From contig NZ_BMFP01000003.1 of the NCBI RefSeq assembly GCF_014638845.1, positions 372,001 through 436,000 on the forward strand: DNA of 64,000 nucleotides. Direction: 5' to 3'. How positions within the stretch are numbered: the stretch's first letter is position 1; every line of letters starts with the position of its first letter. Both the position numbers and the translations under genes were made by a program. The notes beneath the pieces were generated by a model. The model was not told where the DNA came from. It saw nothing but the letters and a program-made list of their open reading frames with translations, and made no database searches. The stretch is from Pontibacter amylolyticus. Its GTDB lineage: Bacteria; Bacteroidota; Bacteroidia; Cytophagales; Hymenobacteraceae. Of the stretch, positions 44,670 through 55,100 are shown piece after piece.

Positions 44670-45620
44670 ATGATGGCCAAGAAAAACAAGGGTTTCAAAA
44701 TAGTGCCCTATCGTCCTGAACATGAACAGGCCCTCTTGGAAATCGAACGTCTGTCACCGCAGGGCTTTATGGTGAAGCTCGAAACCGTGCGTCCGGAATT
44801 CCTGAGCAGGGCTGCCTTGTTTGAAGACCATACCGCCTTTGTCGCGGTCGGGCCGGAGGCCAGGGTGCTGGCAGGTGTCACCGCTGCACAGGCTCCCATG
44901 CGCATCAAGGGCGAACTGCAGCAGACTGGCTTTGGTTTCGACGTCGTGGTCGATCCGACTGTTCGGAACAGGGGAATTGGGCGTGAACTCGCTACCTGTC
45001 TGCGTAAGCGCTTTTTTGAACCCAAGGGACTGACAAGACAGTTCACCAGCCTGCGGGCGGGTAACCTTACCATGCTGAACCTGATCTCCAAATCCTATCG
45101 CAATACCTTCCTGTACGAATTTCTATACCTGACCTTTCCGACAGCACGCACCATACGTGTCGAAAACACGGCTATCGGCGAGCCCATTTTCAATGTCTCG
45201 CTCCTCTCGGATAGTGATAAACTAAGCGACTACTACGAAGTGACGGAAAGTGGTCTCGGCTTGTGGCACACGCACCAGGTATACCAGTTTAAAGTAAAAT
45301 CAGTGAACCCGGTGTTGAGCGGTGGGCTATGGCTCGGAAACCGGTTTATCCGGACGAACAAGTATGTGCCCCTGGTTGGTTCGATGCTGAAAACGACAAC
45401 CATCTACAACCTGACCCAGGACAACATCCATACCTTGCCGGAGGTGTCGCTGCAACTCTACAAGCAGGGCATCAACTACATGCAAATCTGCTGTCAGCCC
45501 AGCGATGCGGTATACCATGCGCTGCAGAAAAGCGCCCTCAACGCTTTCAGCCACTACATCGTGGGCACCAAAGAACTCAATCCCGACGAGCCGCTCACGC
45601 TCGACGTCCGCTGTCTGTGA
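44670..45620 (+). CDS. GNAT-family N-acetyltransferase
   Basis: A 316-residue protein whose first half is a GNAT domain: FKIVPYRPEHEQALLEIE at the start, and the acetyl-CoA loop VVDPTVRNRGIGRELATCL (R-x-x-G-x-G) at about 93-111. The second half (about 150-316), without a close match, includes YYEVTESGLGLWHTHQVYQF and may be a substrate-binding extension. The substrate is unknown. It stands between the nuo terminator and an esterase gene and is probably independently expressed. Confidence 0.8.
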   Translation: MMAKKNKGFKIVPYRPEHEQALLEIERLSPQGFMVKLETVRPEFLSRAALFEDHTAFVAVGPEARVLAGVTAAQAPMRIKGELQQTGFGFDVVVDPTVRNRGIGRELATCLRKRFFEPKGLTRQFTSLRAGNLTMLNLISKSYRNTFLYEFLYLTFPTARTIRVENTAIGEPIFNVSLLSDSDKLSDYYEVTESGLGLWHTHQVYQFKVKSVNPVLSGGLWLGNRFIRTNKYVPLVGSMLKTTTIYNLTQDNIHTLPEVSLQLYKQGINYMQICCQPSDAVYHALQKSALNAFSHYIVGTKELNPDEPLTLDVRCL

Positions 45621-45663
45621 CATTTCCCCTATCTTTACGGCATAACTACCTGCTGCAAAACCC

Positions 45664-46806
45664 ATGAGATGCTTCCTGTTGACTTTATTGGCTGTGTTTT
45701 GCCTGTGCCTGCCTGTCCGGGGCCAGCAACGGCCAGACAGTGTCCGCGTCACCTTCCGGGTAAACGCCGCCACACTCCCGGATTCGCAGCGCGTATACCT
45801 GAGCGGCAGTACGCCGGCGCTCGGTAACTGGCAGCCGGACAAAGTGGCGCTGCACCCTGTGGGCGGACATGTATGGGAAAAGACGCTATACCTGAAAGAG
45901 CCATCGGTTGCCTACAAGTTTACGCTAGGCTCCTGGGAGACCGAGGCCACCGATGCGAATGGCAAACCGCTGCCGAACTTCAGTCTGCAACTGGATGGCG
46001 ACACCACCATGGAGCACGAATTAAAGCATTGGCTGAAGAAGGAAGCCCGTAAAATCACCGGCGGCATAACGGGTACAGTGCGCTATCATCACAACCTCAC
46101 CGCCGACAGCCTCAAACCACGCGACTTGATCGTATGGTTGCCGCCGGGCTACGAGGAAGGCAGCAAACGATACCCGGTGCTGTACATGCACGACGGCCAG
46201 AACGTGTTCGACCCAGCCACCAGTTCTTTCGGGGTGGATTGGCGCGTCGACGAAATAGCCGACAGCCTGATTCGCAGCAGGCAAATGAAACCGGCCATTA
46301 TCGTGGGGATCTACAACAGTCCGGACCGCATGGAAGAGTATGTGCCAGGCGCTAAAGGCAGTGCTTACGTGGATTTTGTGGTGAACAAGGTTAAGCCGCT
46401 CATCGACCAGAGTTACCGCACCAAACCGGGTACAAAACATACCCTGACAGGTGGCTCGTCGGCTGGTGGCATCATGGCCTTTATGCTGGCCTGGGAATTT
46501 CCGCAGGTGTTCGGCAAGGCCCTCTGCATGTCGCCCGCCTTCAAGATCATGCACATCGATTATGTGAAAGACGTGCAGGCCTACAGTGGCAAAAAGAAGA
46601 AGCTGAAGTTTTACATCGACAACGGGGGCATCGACCTCGAAGCGCGTCTGCAGCCAGGTATAGACGAGATGCTCCAGGAACTGCAGCAAAAAGGCTACCG
46701 CGAAGGCAAAGACTATGTTTGGATACTGGACAAAGAAGCCCAGCACAACGAAGCTGCCTGGTCAAAGCGCCTACCGAGGGCACTCACCTTTCTGCTTGGA
46801 AAGTAA
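45664..46806 (+). CDS. Secreted esterase with CBM20-like domain
   Basis: A 380-residue exported hydrolase. After a signal peptide (ending VRGQQ), residues about 25-125 form a starch-binding-like (CBM20/48) domain (VRVTFRVNAATLPDSQRVYLSGSTPALGNW). The rest is an esterase D/Fes-type alpha-beta hydrolase: LIVWLPPGYEEG, YPVLYMHDGQNVFD, and the nucleophile elbow GGSSAGG. The catalytic His is expected in KEAQHNEAAWSKRLP. The ligand is probably a carbohydrate ester or siderophore-type ester; this is not resolved. Confidence 0.87.
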   Translation: MRCFLLTLLAVFCLCLPVRGQQRPDSVRVTFRVNAATLPDSQRVYLSGSTPALGNWQPDKVALHPVGGHVWEKTLYLKEPSVAYKFTLGSWETEATDANGKPLPNFSLQLDGDTTMEHELKHWLKKEARKITGGITGTVRYHHNLTADSLKPRDLIVWLPPGYEEGSKRYPVLYMHDGQNVFDPATSSFGVDWRVDEIADSLIRSRQMKPAIIVGIYNSPDRMEEYVPGAKGSAYVDFVVNKVKPLIDQSYRTKPGTKHTLTGGSSAGGIMAFMLAWEFPQVFGKALCMSPAFKIMHIDYVKDVQAYSGKKKKLKFYIDNGGIDLEARLQPGIDEMLQELQQKGYREGKDYVWILDKEAQHNEAAWSKRLPRALTFLLGK

Positions 46807-47087
46807 GGGAACATCTGTAAAAAGAAGCTCTTCATCTAAATATTGCAAAACACATATATTTACAGGGCAGCAGCTCCCGCTCATCTGAGGTCCCACAGGC
46901 AGGCATTTTATACCCTTAGGTGTTCTGTAAGAGGCATTTAAGGTCGGAAATAATTTCTTAAAAACCATTCTTCGGACTTAAAAACCACTGCAACGAGTGG
47001 CATTCTATTGCATTTTTCCTTACCTTGATACACAATTCACCCACGATTTTCAGGTTATAACAGATAGGTATAGGAAAGGAGCACGCT
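46807..47087. other. Intergenic region upstream of the lytic transglycosylase
   Basis: This 281-bp stretch has no gene. It has two TATACC/GGTATA motifs (46909 and 47066, the second just before the gene's AAAGGAG site) and probably the promoter. Confidence 0.45.
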
Positions 47088-48008
47088 ATGAAACAGCAAT
47101 TTATTAAGTATGGATGGGTGCTGGTCGCCCCCCTGTTGGTTTTACAATTCACTGGCGAGAACAGCCTGAAGCTGAACGCCACGCCTAACGAGCGCAGCGA
47201 CCGGGCTTTTGAAACGAACAGGCAAATTTTCACTTCCCCTGCCCTGCCCGATGCCATTACCTTTGCGGGCGAACCCGTGCCGCTGCATGTGCCGGATGTA
47301 GCCGAGCGCCTCGACCGTGAATTGCTGGCCAATTCCTACCTGCATACCAGCACTTTGCTGGCCCTCAAGCGGATGCAGCGCTACGTGCCCGAAATCAAGC
47401 AGATGCTGAAGGAGAATGACATACCGGAGGACTTCGTATACCTGGCCCTTGCTGAGAGTCTGCTAAGCCATGTGACCTCTCCTGCCGGTGCATCCGGCTT
47501 CTGGCAGCTGATGCCCGACACGGCTCGCGGTTATGGCATGGTGGTGAACGGCGAAGTAGACGAACGTTACCATATTCAGAAGTCTACCCTGGCGGCCTGC
47601 CGCTACCTCAAAACCGCCAAAGCCAAGTTTGGCAACTGGACCAACGCCGCCGCCTCTTACAACCGCGGTATGGCAGGTATAGAACGCGCCATGAAACAGC
47701 AGGGCGTGACGGATTACTACGACTTATACCTTAACGACGAGACGTCCCGCTACATGTTCCGCATCCTGGCGCTGAAAGAAATACTGGGCAATCCGCAGAA
47801 ATACGGCTTCGACCTGGCTGTAGAGCAGGGCTACAAGCCATTACCAAGCAAACCACTCACCGTAACCAATACCATCAACGACCTGCCCGCTTTTGCCCTG
47901 GAGCAAGGCATCAACTACAAAACGCTGCGTCTCTACAACCCCTGGATCAGAGGGTATAAGCTGACAGTTCCGGAAGGCAAAGAGTATGTGCTGCAGTTGC
48001 CGATGTAG
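47088..48008 (+). CDS. Lytic transglycosylase, SLT/MltD-like
   Basis: A 306-residue murein-cleaving enzyme exported to the periplasm by a weak N-terminal signal. The goose-lysozyme-like SLT domain has catalytic Glu in LALAESLLSHVTSPAGASGFWQ, then QLMPDTARGYGM, and YNRGMAGIERAMKQQG later. The C-terminal 45 residues (TINDLPAFALEQGINYKTLRLYNPW) look like a LysM-type or MltD linker repeat. The AAAGGAG ribosome-binding site lies 9 bp before ATG. Confidence 0.88.
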   Translation: MKQQFIKYGWVLVAPLLVLQFTGENSLKLNATPNERSDRAFETNRQIFTSPALPDAITFAGEPVPLHVPDVAERLDRELLANSYLHTSTLLALKRMQRYVPEIKQMLKENDIPEDFVYLALAESLLSHVTSPAGASGFWQLMPDTARGYGMVVNGEVDERYHIQKSTLAACRYLKTAKAKFGNWTNAAASYNRGMAGIERAMKQQGVTDYYDLYLNDETSRYMFRILALKEILGNPQKYGFDLAVEQGYKPLPSKPLTVTNTINDLPAFALEQGINYKTLRLYNPWIRGYKLTVPEGKEYVLQLPM

Positions 48009-48103
48009 TTTGGTTTTTTGACAAAGGAGTTTTTTGACAATGGATAAAGGACTTACTGTATAAATTATTTTACGGGTATACAGCTTATACCTGACCAATG
48101 GAT

Positions 48104-48135
48104 AAGGGAGCGGCGGAAACATCTGCCGCTCCCTT
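48104..48135. terminator. Hairpin between the transglycosylase and GreA/GreB-type genes
   Basis: Stem AAGGGAGCGGC / GCCGCTCCCTT around a 10-nt loop. It lacks a T tract, so termination efficiency is uncertain. Two opposed iterated motifs lie just before it (48075, 48087). Confidence 0.6.
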
Positions 48136-48150
48136 GCTGTATAACGGGGC

Positions 48151-48669
48151 ATGAGCCGTGCATTTGTAAAAGAAGACGACGCGGGCGAAGCGCCCATCAT
48201 TCCGCCCCGGGCTGCCCTGCCGGCGGGAGTGCCCAACTACGTGCGCCCACAGGGACTGGAAAAATTACGCGCTGAGCTGGAAGAACTGGAGGCCGAGCGC
48301 AGCCAGGCAGAAGCCAACCGCGAAAACGAGGCCGACCGCACCCGCCAGCTCACCATTCTCAATGGCAAACTCAGCGCGCTGAACGGTAGAATCGCCAGCG
48401 CCAGAGTCATCGATCCGCAAGAGCAAACTCCTGATGAAGTGCGTTTCGGCGCCACCGTCAAGCTGCGCACCATCAACGGCGGCAAGCCCGGCACCATTCG
48501 CAAATTCACCATCGTGGGTGTGGATGAAGCGGATGTCATGCAAGGTTTGATTGGCTTCGTAGCCCCGATCGCTCAGGCCGTGACCGGCGCGAAAGTAGGT
48601 CAGCGGTTACAACTGAAATTGGGCCGTGTGGAAGAGGAAGTAGAGGTTATGGAGATCGGGTATAATTGA
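48151..48669 (+). CDS. GreA/GreB-family transcription elongation factor
   Basis: A 172-residue protein. Residues 30-85 form the coiled coil that enters the RNA polymerase secondary channel (GLEKLRAELEELEAERSQAE). The C-terminal FKBP-like domain (about 95-172) has VRFGATVKLRTINGG and GKVGQRL-like GAKVGQRLQLKLG. The tip lacks the perfect DE pair of enteric GreB, having ENEADRTRQ, so transcript-cleavage activity is uncertain. Closest in layout to GreB-like factors. An inverted repeat follows its stop. Confidence 0.85.
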   Translation: MSRAFVKEDDAGEAPIIPPRAALPAGVPNYVRPQGLEKLRAELEELEAERSQAEANRENEADRTRQLTILNGKLSALNGRIASARVIDPQEQTPDEVRFGATVKLRTINGGKPGTIRKFTIVGVDEADVMQGLIGFVAPIAQAVTGAKVGQRLQLKLGRVEEEVEVMEIGYN

Positions 48670-48685
48670 ATTAGGTGTCATAATA

Positions 48686-48768
48686 AATGTCATTTCGAGC
48701 GAAGCGAGAAATCTGAAGATACAGTGACCCAGATTTCTCACTTCGTTCGAAATGACATTGAAAAAAAG
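48686..48768. repeat. Inverted repeat of the GTCATTTCGAGCGAAGCGAGAAATCT family
   Basis: Arms 48686-48714 and 48731-48759 (29 bp, two mismatches) flank a 16-nt loop and are followed by eight A. This sequence family is common as a dispersed intergenic repeat in Bacteroidota. It lies between two converging genes and probably acts as a bidirectional terminator. Confidence 0.85.
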
Positions 48769-48776
48769 GTTCGCTC

Positions 48777-50549
48777 TTAATGCTGGTGCTCCTGTGGCAT
48801 GGAAGCCGGCTGATCTGAAGCTGCAGCTCCGGTGCTCTGCCCTTTCCTATAGGTTTCCTCCGTCTCCCCGCAAGCCAACATGGCTTCTCCAAAGTACGGG
48901 TTGCGAATGTCCTTGATCTCGCTCAGCCAGAACGCCCCTTTATCACCAAGTGCCATTGGGCAGGACTGAATATAGGCTACTTCATGCTGCATCCCGAACA
49001 CCTTCACAGCTTCGATCACATGATCCGAAAGCGGTGAGAAAGCAGCTCGTTGCTTCTCCAGATCGCGACTCTTCTGGATGGCCTCGGCATTCGCCTTCAG
49101 CGTTGGCAGCAAGGCCATCCACTGGTCGTGCAGTTTGCCGTCGAGTTTGGTCATGTCCACTTCGCCCAGTTTCAGGACGAAGGTACCCGCCGCCTGACGG
49201 GCCGCAGGTATATCCGAAGCCACCAGCGCATTTTTCAAGGTATAGTACTGGTCAACAAGTTGGGTCAGTTGCTTTTGGAAAGCCTCTGGCGCCTTTGGTC
49301 CGCCGGCTGGTGGCGGCGACATCATGCTGTAGTTGCCGCGCAGTTGGGCGGCACCGTCTACGGCAAACACACCGTTCGTCACCACTTCCTCGCCTGGCTG
49401 CAAACCGGATTCCACTACATACCGCTCGCCCATACGTGGACCGAGCGTTATTTCGCGCATCTCAAATGCCGGCATCTCCTCTGCTGCCACTTTCACATAC
49501 ACCACCGAGCGTTTGCCGGTCCACAGCACGGCACTGCTTGGCACCGATAGCGACTGGCCTTTGACTCCTGTCGAGGTCTTGATGCGCGCGTCGGCAAACA
49601 TGCCCGGCTTCAGCTGGTTGCCCGGATTCTGCACCTCCGCCCTCACCTCAATGGCACGTGTCGTAGGGTCGAGCACTGGGGTAATAAAGGCAACTTTAGC
49701 CGTGAATTCTTTGCCGGGTATACCGGGCACCGTGAAGGTGATGTTGCCACCCTTCTTTATCCACGACAGATCGGCCTCGTAGGCATCCAGCACCACCCAT
49801 ACCGACGACAGGTTGGCTACTTCGAATAGCGCGGAGCCTGTAGTCACGTAATCCCCGGTACTCACCAGGCGTTCCGTCACCACACCGGCGGCATCGGAGT
49901 AAATGTCGAAATTGGTGATGATGTCCGAAGCGTTTTCAATACGTTTGATCTGGGCATCCGTCAGTTTCCAGAGTTTGAGTTTGGCGCGGGCCGCCTGGTA
50001 CAGTTCCGGCATCAGTTCTTTGGCGCGTACGGCTTCCTGCAGTTCGCGCTGGGCAGTGATCAACTCCGGCGAATAAAGCGAAGCCAGTCGCTCGCCGCGG
50101 CGCACTTCCTGGCCCGTGAAATTCACGTAGAGCCGCTCAATGCGCCCCGGAAACTTGGCCGTGATGGAAGAAACCTGCTGTTCGTTCAGCGACACACGTC
50201 CTGAAAGCGTCAGTTCGTTCTCCGGATTCACCATTTCCAGTTTGGTAGTCTGGATGTTGGAAAGCGCGATAGCTTCCGGTGTCATCTCCAGCACATAGCG
50301 GCTCGTGTTTCCACCGCCTCCGCCGTTGCTAAGGGGTATAAGGTCCATGCCACAAAGCGGGCACTTTCCTGGTCCGTCCTGCCTGATCTGCGGGTGCATG
50401 GAACAGGTATACTCGGTAGTGCCTGCCACCTCGCCGTCATGGTCGTGCCCCTGCTCAGAACCTCTGCCGCCAAACAGCAGCCAGCCCAGCAGCAATCCAC
50501 CCAGGGCCACCAGTAGGTACGTTCCGATTCTTTTATTTCTAGTTGTCAT
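48777..50549 (-). CDS. cusB: CusB-type efflux periplasmic adaptor with metal-binding domain
   Basis: A 590-residue membrane fusion protein that bridges the RND pump and outer-membrane channel. After one membrane anchor (about 9-26), a YHMP-type heavy-metal-binding motif appears (YTCSMHPQIRQDGPGKCPLCGMDLIP). The HlyD barrel and hairpin follow (KFPGRIERLYVNFTGQEVRRGERL, ASLYSPELITAQRELQ). A DUF3347-like C-terminal domain of about 150 residues carries Cys/His/Met residues (YIQSCPMALGDKGAFW; tail EHQH). Last gene of the four-gene minus-strand Cus operon. Cu(I)/Ag(I) is the likely cargo. Confidence 0.92.
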   Translation of the reverse strand: MTTRNKRIGTYLLVALGGLLLGWLLFGGRGSEQGHDHDGEVAGTTEYTCSMHPQIRQDGPGKCPLCGMDLIPLSNGGGGGNTSRYVLEMTPEAIALSNIQTTKLEMVNPENELTLSGRVSLNEQQVSSITAKFPGRIERLYVNFTGQEVRRGERLASLYSPELITAQRELQEAVRAKELMPELYQAARAKLKLWKLTDAQIKRIENASDIITNFDIYSDAAGVVTERLVSTGDYVTTGSALFEVANLSSVWVVLDAYEADLSWIKKGGNITFTVPGIPGKEFTAKVAFITPVLDPTTRAIEVRAEVQNPGNQLKPGMFADARIKTSTGVKGQSLSVPSSAVLWTGKRSVVYVKVAAEEMPAFEMREITLGPRMGERYVVESGLQPGEEVVTNGVFAVDGAAQLRGNYSMMSPPPAGGPKAPEAFQKQLTQLVDQYYTLKNALVASDIPAARQAAGTFVLKLGEVDMTKLDGKLHDQWMALLPTLKANAEAIQKSRDLEKQRAAFSPLSDHVIEAVKVFGMQHEVAYIQSCPMALGDKGAFWLSEIKDIRNPYFGEAMLACGETEETYRKGQSTGAAASDQPASMPQEHQH

Positions 50550-50735
50550 CGTTTTTATTTTTAGAAAAAGGATTTTGTGACAAAGGACAAACGACTAACC
50601 GGGTAGCTACACAATTAATAGGTTCTGAAAATCCATTGCAGCCCATTTGTGTCAAAAGTTCCCAGTATTTCATCTATAGTCCTTTATTAAACATCACTCT
50701 TCAAAAAGACTTTTATCAAACAGTCAATTTTATAA

Positions 50736-52172
50736 TTAATTATCCCCCTGCATCATCCGGTTTATACCTGACACGGCAATGTGCTGGTTGGTGATGGCCT
50801 GCACCTGCTGTTGCTTGTAGCTGAGCAGGGACTGGCGCTGGCGGATGATCTCGTCGATACCGGTGCCTGAAACGGAGTAGTTGATCGTGAGCAGGCGGAT
50901 GGTTTGTTCCGTTAGCGTGATCTGGTCCTTCAGCAGGCTGATGCGGCTCACGGCGCTTTGGTACTGGTACAGGAGGTTTTCCAGCTCCGTGAACAGCTCC
51001 CGCTCCGTCGCTTCCTTCTGGTAAACAGCTGCCTGTTGTGAGTACTCCGCTTCTTTCCTGGCCGCACTGTATTTTTTACGGTAAATGGGCAGCGTTACGC
51101 TCACCATCGGCATGATCATATTCTCACCGCCCATCATCATACCATCATCCATGCGCGGTTGAAAGATCATGTAGTTCAGTCCTAGTCCGAACATTGGCCG
51201 GCCCATCAGCTGCGCCATGCGCAACTGCGACTGGCGCGCCTTCTCGTCCCACTCGTACATTTTGAGCATCGGGTGGTTTGAGCGGATCGAGTCTTCGATC
51301 AGGGACAAGGTAGCTGGCAGTGGCACAGGCAGCAGCGTATCGGCTGATAGTACGGTCATGCTCGGCCGTCGGCGCAGCAACTGGTTAAACTGTACCTGCA
51401 GCGGGCGACGGGCTTCGTGATGAATGTGCATCTGGTTCTCGAGTTCCTTCAACTGCAGGCGGATCAGCATCACATCGACCATAGAAGAGCCGCCGGAGCT
51501 GCCCATGCTGGACATGCTACTTCCTGCCGCCATATTGCCACTGCTGCCAGCATTGCCTGCTGCGCTGCCACCCGAGCCGCCCATACCTGCCATACCGGAG
51601 CTTCCGCCACTCACAGCTCCTGACGAGCTACCTGACCCGCCTGCGGTACTGCGAGCGGGGGTGGCGGCCCCAGAGTTGCCGCCTGCCGGCGCTGACGTAT
51701 ACTTAGCCAGTGCGAGCCGTTCGAGCGTCTTCATGATCTCCACTTCCCGCTCCATCAGGATAGATTCCTGGTCATTCAGGTATAGTTGGTACCAAACGGT
51801 ACGTATGTCGTGGTACAGGTTTATTTTCGCCTCGATAAAGGAAGTGAATTTCATCTGCGCCATGTAGTTTGCCTCGTCTTTGGCCGCTTTGTTAGAACCG
51901 AACCAGGGGAACATCTGCATCACCGACACACCGCCCACCTCGTTGCCCATGTAGCGCTCCATCGGCTGCAGGAAGAAGTTAAAAGAGGCCTCCGGATCCG
52001 GCAAAGCACCTACCTGCGGGGCTCGCTGCAGGGCCGCCTGGTACTCGGCGTAGCGGGCTTTCAGCGTGGGGCTATTTTCGCCTGCTTCCACCAGGTACTC
52101 CTCCAGGGTCTGTGCCTGTGCCAGGGGCATGGCCCCCAGCAGCAAGCTTATAAAAGCCAGTATCTTTTTCAT
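50736..52172 (-). CDS. TolC-family outer membrane channel with Gly/Ser/Met-rich insert
   Basis: About 478 residues. The start at 52172 is chosen because its ATG overlaps the TGA of the pump gene (ATGA) and gives a signal peptide (MKKILAFISLLLGAMPLAQAQ). Upstream in-frame codons lie inside the pump gene and are spurious. The usual TolC pattern is present, with helical repeats (LEEYLVEAGENSPTLKARYAEYQ and YQSAVSRISLLKDQITLTEQ). An unusual insert at about residues 155-225 is almost purely Gly/Ser/Ala/Met (GSSGMAGMGGSGGSAAGN, SSMSSMGSSGGSS). It could be a flexible loop binding soft metals through Met (inference). Confidence 0.88.
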   Translation of the reverse strand: MKKILAFISLLLGAMPLAQAQTLEEYLVEAGENSPTLKARYAEYQAALQRAPQVGALPDPEASFNFFLQPMERYMGNEVGGVSVMQMFPWFGSNKAAKDEANYMAQMKFTSFIEAKINLYHDIRTVWYQLYLNDQESILMEREVEIMKTLERLALAKYTSAPAGGNSGAATPARSTAGGSGSSSGAVSGGSSGMAGMGGSGGSAAGNAGSSGNMAAGSSMSSMGSSGGSSMVDVMLIRLQLKELENQMHIHHEARRPLQVQFNQLLRRRPSMTVLSADTLLPVPLPATLSLIEDSIRSNHPMLKMYEWDEKARQSQLRMAQLMGRPMFGLGLNYMIFQPRMDDGMMMGGENMIMPMVSVTLPIYRKKYSAARKEAEYSQQAAVYQKEATERELFTELENLLYQYQSAVSRISLLKDQITLTEQTIRLLTINYSVSGTGIDEIIRQRQSLLSYKQQQVQAITNQHIAVSGINRMMQGDN

Positions 52173-55100
52173 ACGGTTTCTTTTTTGATTTTGAGTTCTT
52201 CGCGCCAGCTGTACAGCACCGGCACAATCAGCAGCGTGATCAGGGCCACGAACATCCCCCCGAAGGAAGGGATCGCCATCGGGATCATGATGTCGGAGCC
52301 CCGTCCGGAGGAGGTGAGCACCGGCAACAGCGCCAGCAAAGTGGTTGCCGTCGTCATCAGGCAAGGACGCACACGGCGTATACCTGCTTCCATCACGGCT
52401 TCCCGTACTTCAGCCCGTGTTTGTGGTGTACTTCGTTCAAAGCTTTGCTTCAGGTAGGTGCCCATCACCACCCCGTCGTCTGTCGCGATGCCGAACAGGG
52501 CGATAAAGCCAACCCAGACCGCCACACTCAGGTTAAACGTGCGCATCTGGAAAAGCTCCCGCATGTTGGTCTCCCCGAACGAGAAATTCATGAACCAGTC
52601 CTGGCTATAGAGCCACAGCATCATAAAGCCGCCGGCAAAAGCCATGGCAATCGCTGTGAAAATAAAGAAAGTAGTGCTCACCGAACGGAACTGGAAGTAC
52701 AGAATCAGGAAGATGATCAGTAAGCTGAGCGGCACGATAAAGGCCAGTCGCTCCTCAGCCCGCACCTGGTTCTCGTAATTGCCCGAGAACTTGTAGCTCA
52801 CACCGGTTGGCACCACCAGTTCGCCGGAAGCGATCTTTTCCTGCAGGTAGCGCTGCGCATCTTCCACCACCGTTACCTCGGCAAAGCCCTCCCGTTTATC
52901 AAGCAGCACATAGCCAGTCAGGAAAGAGTCTTCACCGCGGATCATCATCGGTCCCGGGCGGAACTCGACTTTGGCGATGGCCGCCAGCGGAATTTGCCCT
53001 CCTTGCGGATTGGCGATCATAATGCGGCTCACGGATTCCGGATCGGTACGGTACTCCCGGGCATAGCGCGCCCGGATGGAGTAGCGCTCACGGCCTTCCA
53101 CTGTTGTGGTCAATGCCATGCCCCCCATGGCCACCTCAATGTACTCCTGCACGTCGGCCACGTTCAGACCATAGCGGCCCATGGCCCGGCGGTCCAGGTC
53201 AATTTCCATGTAAGGCTTTCCTAACGAGCGGTCCGCAAAGACCGCCTCCGGTTTTACCGACGGTACTTCTTTGAGCAAACGCTCCATCTGCATGCTGAAG
53301 TCCTCAATGGTCTGCAGATCGGGGCCGTATACCTTCACGCCCATGGGGGCGCGCATACCGGTCTGCAGCATCACCAGACGGGTTTCAATCGGCTGCAGCT
53401 TCGGAGCAGAAGTCACGCCCGGCAGTTCCGCCACAGCCACAATTTCGTTCCAGATATCGTCCGGCGTCCGGATGTGGTCGCGCCACTGGCGGAAGTATTC
53501 GCCCCGCTCGTCTTCGATCAGGTCGCCTTTTTCGTCGCGGACAAACTCACCTTCGTCATCTACCTTGAAGCGTACCTTATACCCGTTTTCGTCCGTGATG
53601 TATTCTGATTTGTACTGAATCACGTTCTCGTACATCGACATTGGAGCCGGATCCAGGGCCGTTTCCGCACGACCGGCCTTGCCCACGACCATCTCTACTT
53701 CAGGTATAGCTGTGATCAGCATGTCGAGCTGCTGCACGTAGCGTTTGTTCGCCTCCACGCCGGTGTGCGGCATAGAAGTCGGCATCAGCAGAAAAGCACC
53801 CTCGTCGAGTGAGGGCATAAACTCCTTGCCCATGCCCGGAAAGGTATGCACCATGCTACTCCAGGGTGATGACGTGCGTACGTTCACCCCCACTTTATCG
53901 AAACCCGTTGCTACCCAGCCGAACACGCCATTGAACCCAACCCAGATGTTCAGACCCAGCAGCATGATGAGGGCCGGGATCAACAGAAAAGTCCCTTTGT
54001 TGGCCAGACACCAGCCCAGCACGCGTGGGTATAGCTTGATAAAGAGCGAGAACATGCCCAGCACCAGGCCAATGATCAGCAGGATGAAAATGAAGTTGAC
54101 AAAGTAGCTAACGGACACGCCCAGCGGCACCCATTCTGTGGCCAGTAGCCACGACACGGCCAGCACGGCAATGGCGACCATGATCAGGCTGTGGTGGCGC
54201 CCGAAGCGCTCCGGTTGGTAATAGTTGAGCAGGTTGTTTGCCGCAATCAGGATCAGCGTTATACCTGCCAGCGGCAGGATGAACAAACCCGTTATGCCTA
54301 TACCTGCTAGGGCCCAGTTGAGGATCTTGCTCCAGGCCACGTTGCGCGACTTCAATCCGAAAACCACATGTGCAAAGGCAGGCATGAACACAAGCGTGAA
54401 CACCAGCGAAGCCACCAGCGCGAAGGTCTTGGTATAAGCCAGCGGTCCAAACAGTTTGCCCTCGGCCGCCTCCAGCGTGAACACCGGCAGAAAAGAAACC
54501 ACAGTAGTAGAAACAGCCGTCAGAATGGCGGTGGCTACTTCGGTGGTCGCATTGTAGACCGTCTTGCCAAGCGACTGCCCTGGCGGGGCCTCTTCCATGT
54601 GCCGCAGGATGTTCTCGTTGAGGATGATCCCCAGATCGACCATGGTGCCGATGGCGATGGCTATACCTGAGAGGGCCACGATATTCGCGTCCACCCCGAA
54701 GTATTTCATCAGAATAAAAGTCATCAGCACCGCCAACGGCAAGAGCGCAGAAATAAGCAACGATGCCCGCAGGTTATAGACCATCACGATGATCACGATG
54801 ATGGTGATCAGGATCTGCAGGATGATGGCGGTGTTGAGCGTACCTAGTGTCTCGTTGATCAGCTGCGTGCGGTCATAAAATGGCACCACGGTTACTTTGG
54901 AAACACGTCCATCGGCCAGTTTTTTGGAGGGCAGACCGGCGGCGATATCGTCCAGTTTGGCCTTCACATTGTTGATCACCGCCAGCGGATTGTCGCCATA
55001 TCGGGCAATCACCACGCCACCCACTGCTTCGGCACCGCCCTTGTCGAGCACGCCCAGCATGGAGCGGTCAGCGGGACCAATGTTCACCCGCCCGATGTCG

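Noticed and set aside
50736..52364. Longer form of the TolC-type gene starting at 52364
   Set aside because: The first 64 codons lie inside cusA in another frame and read as low-quality text (MPDDDGNHFAGAVAGAHLLR); the signal peptide starts at 52172.
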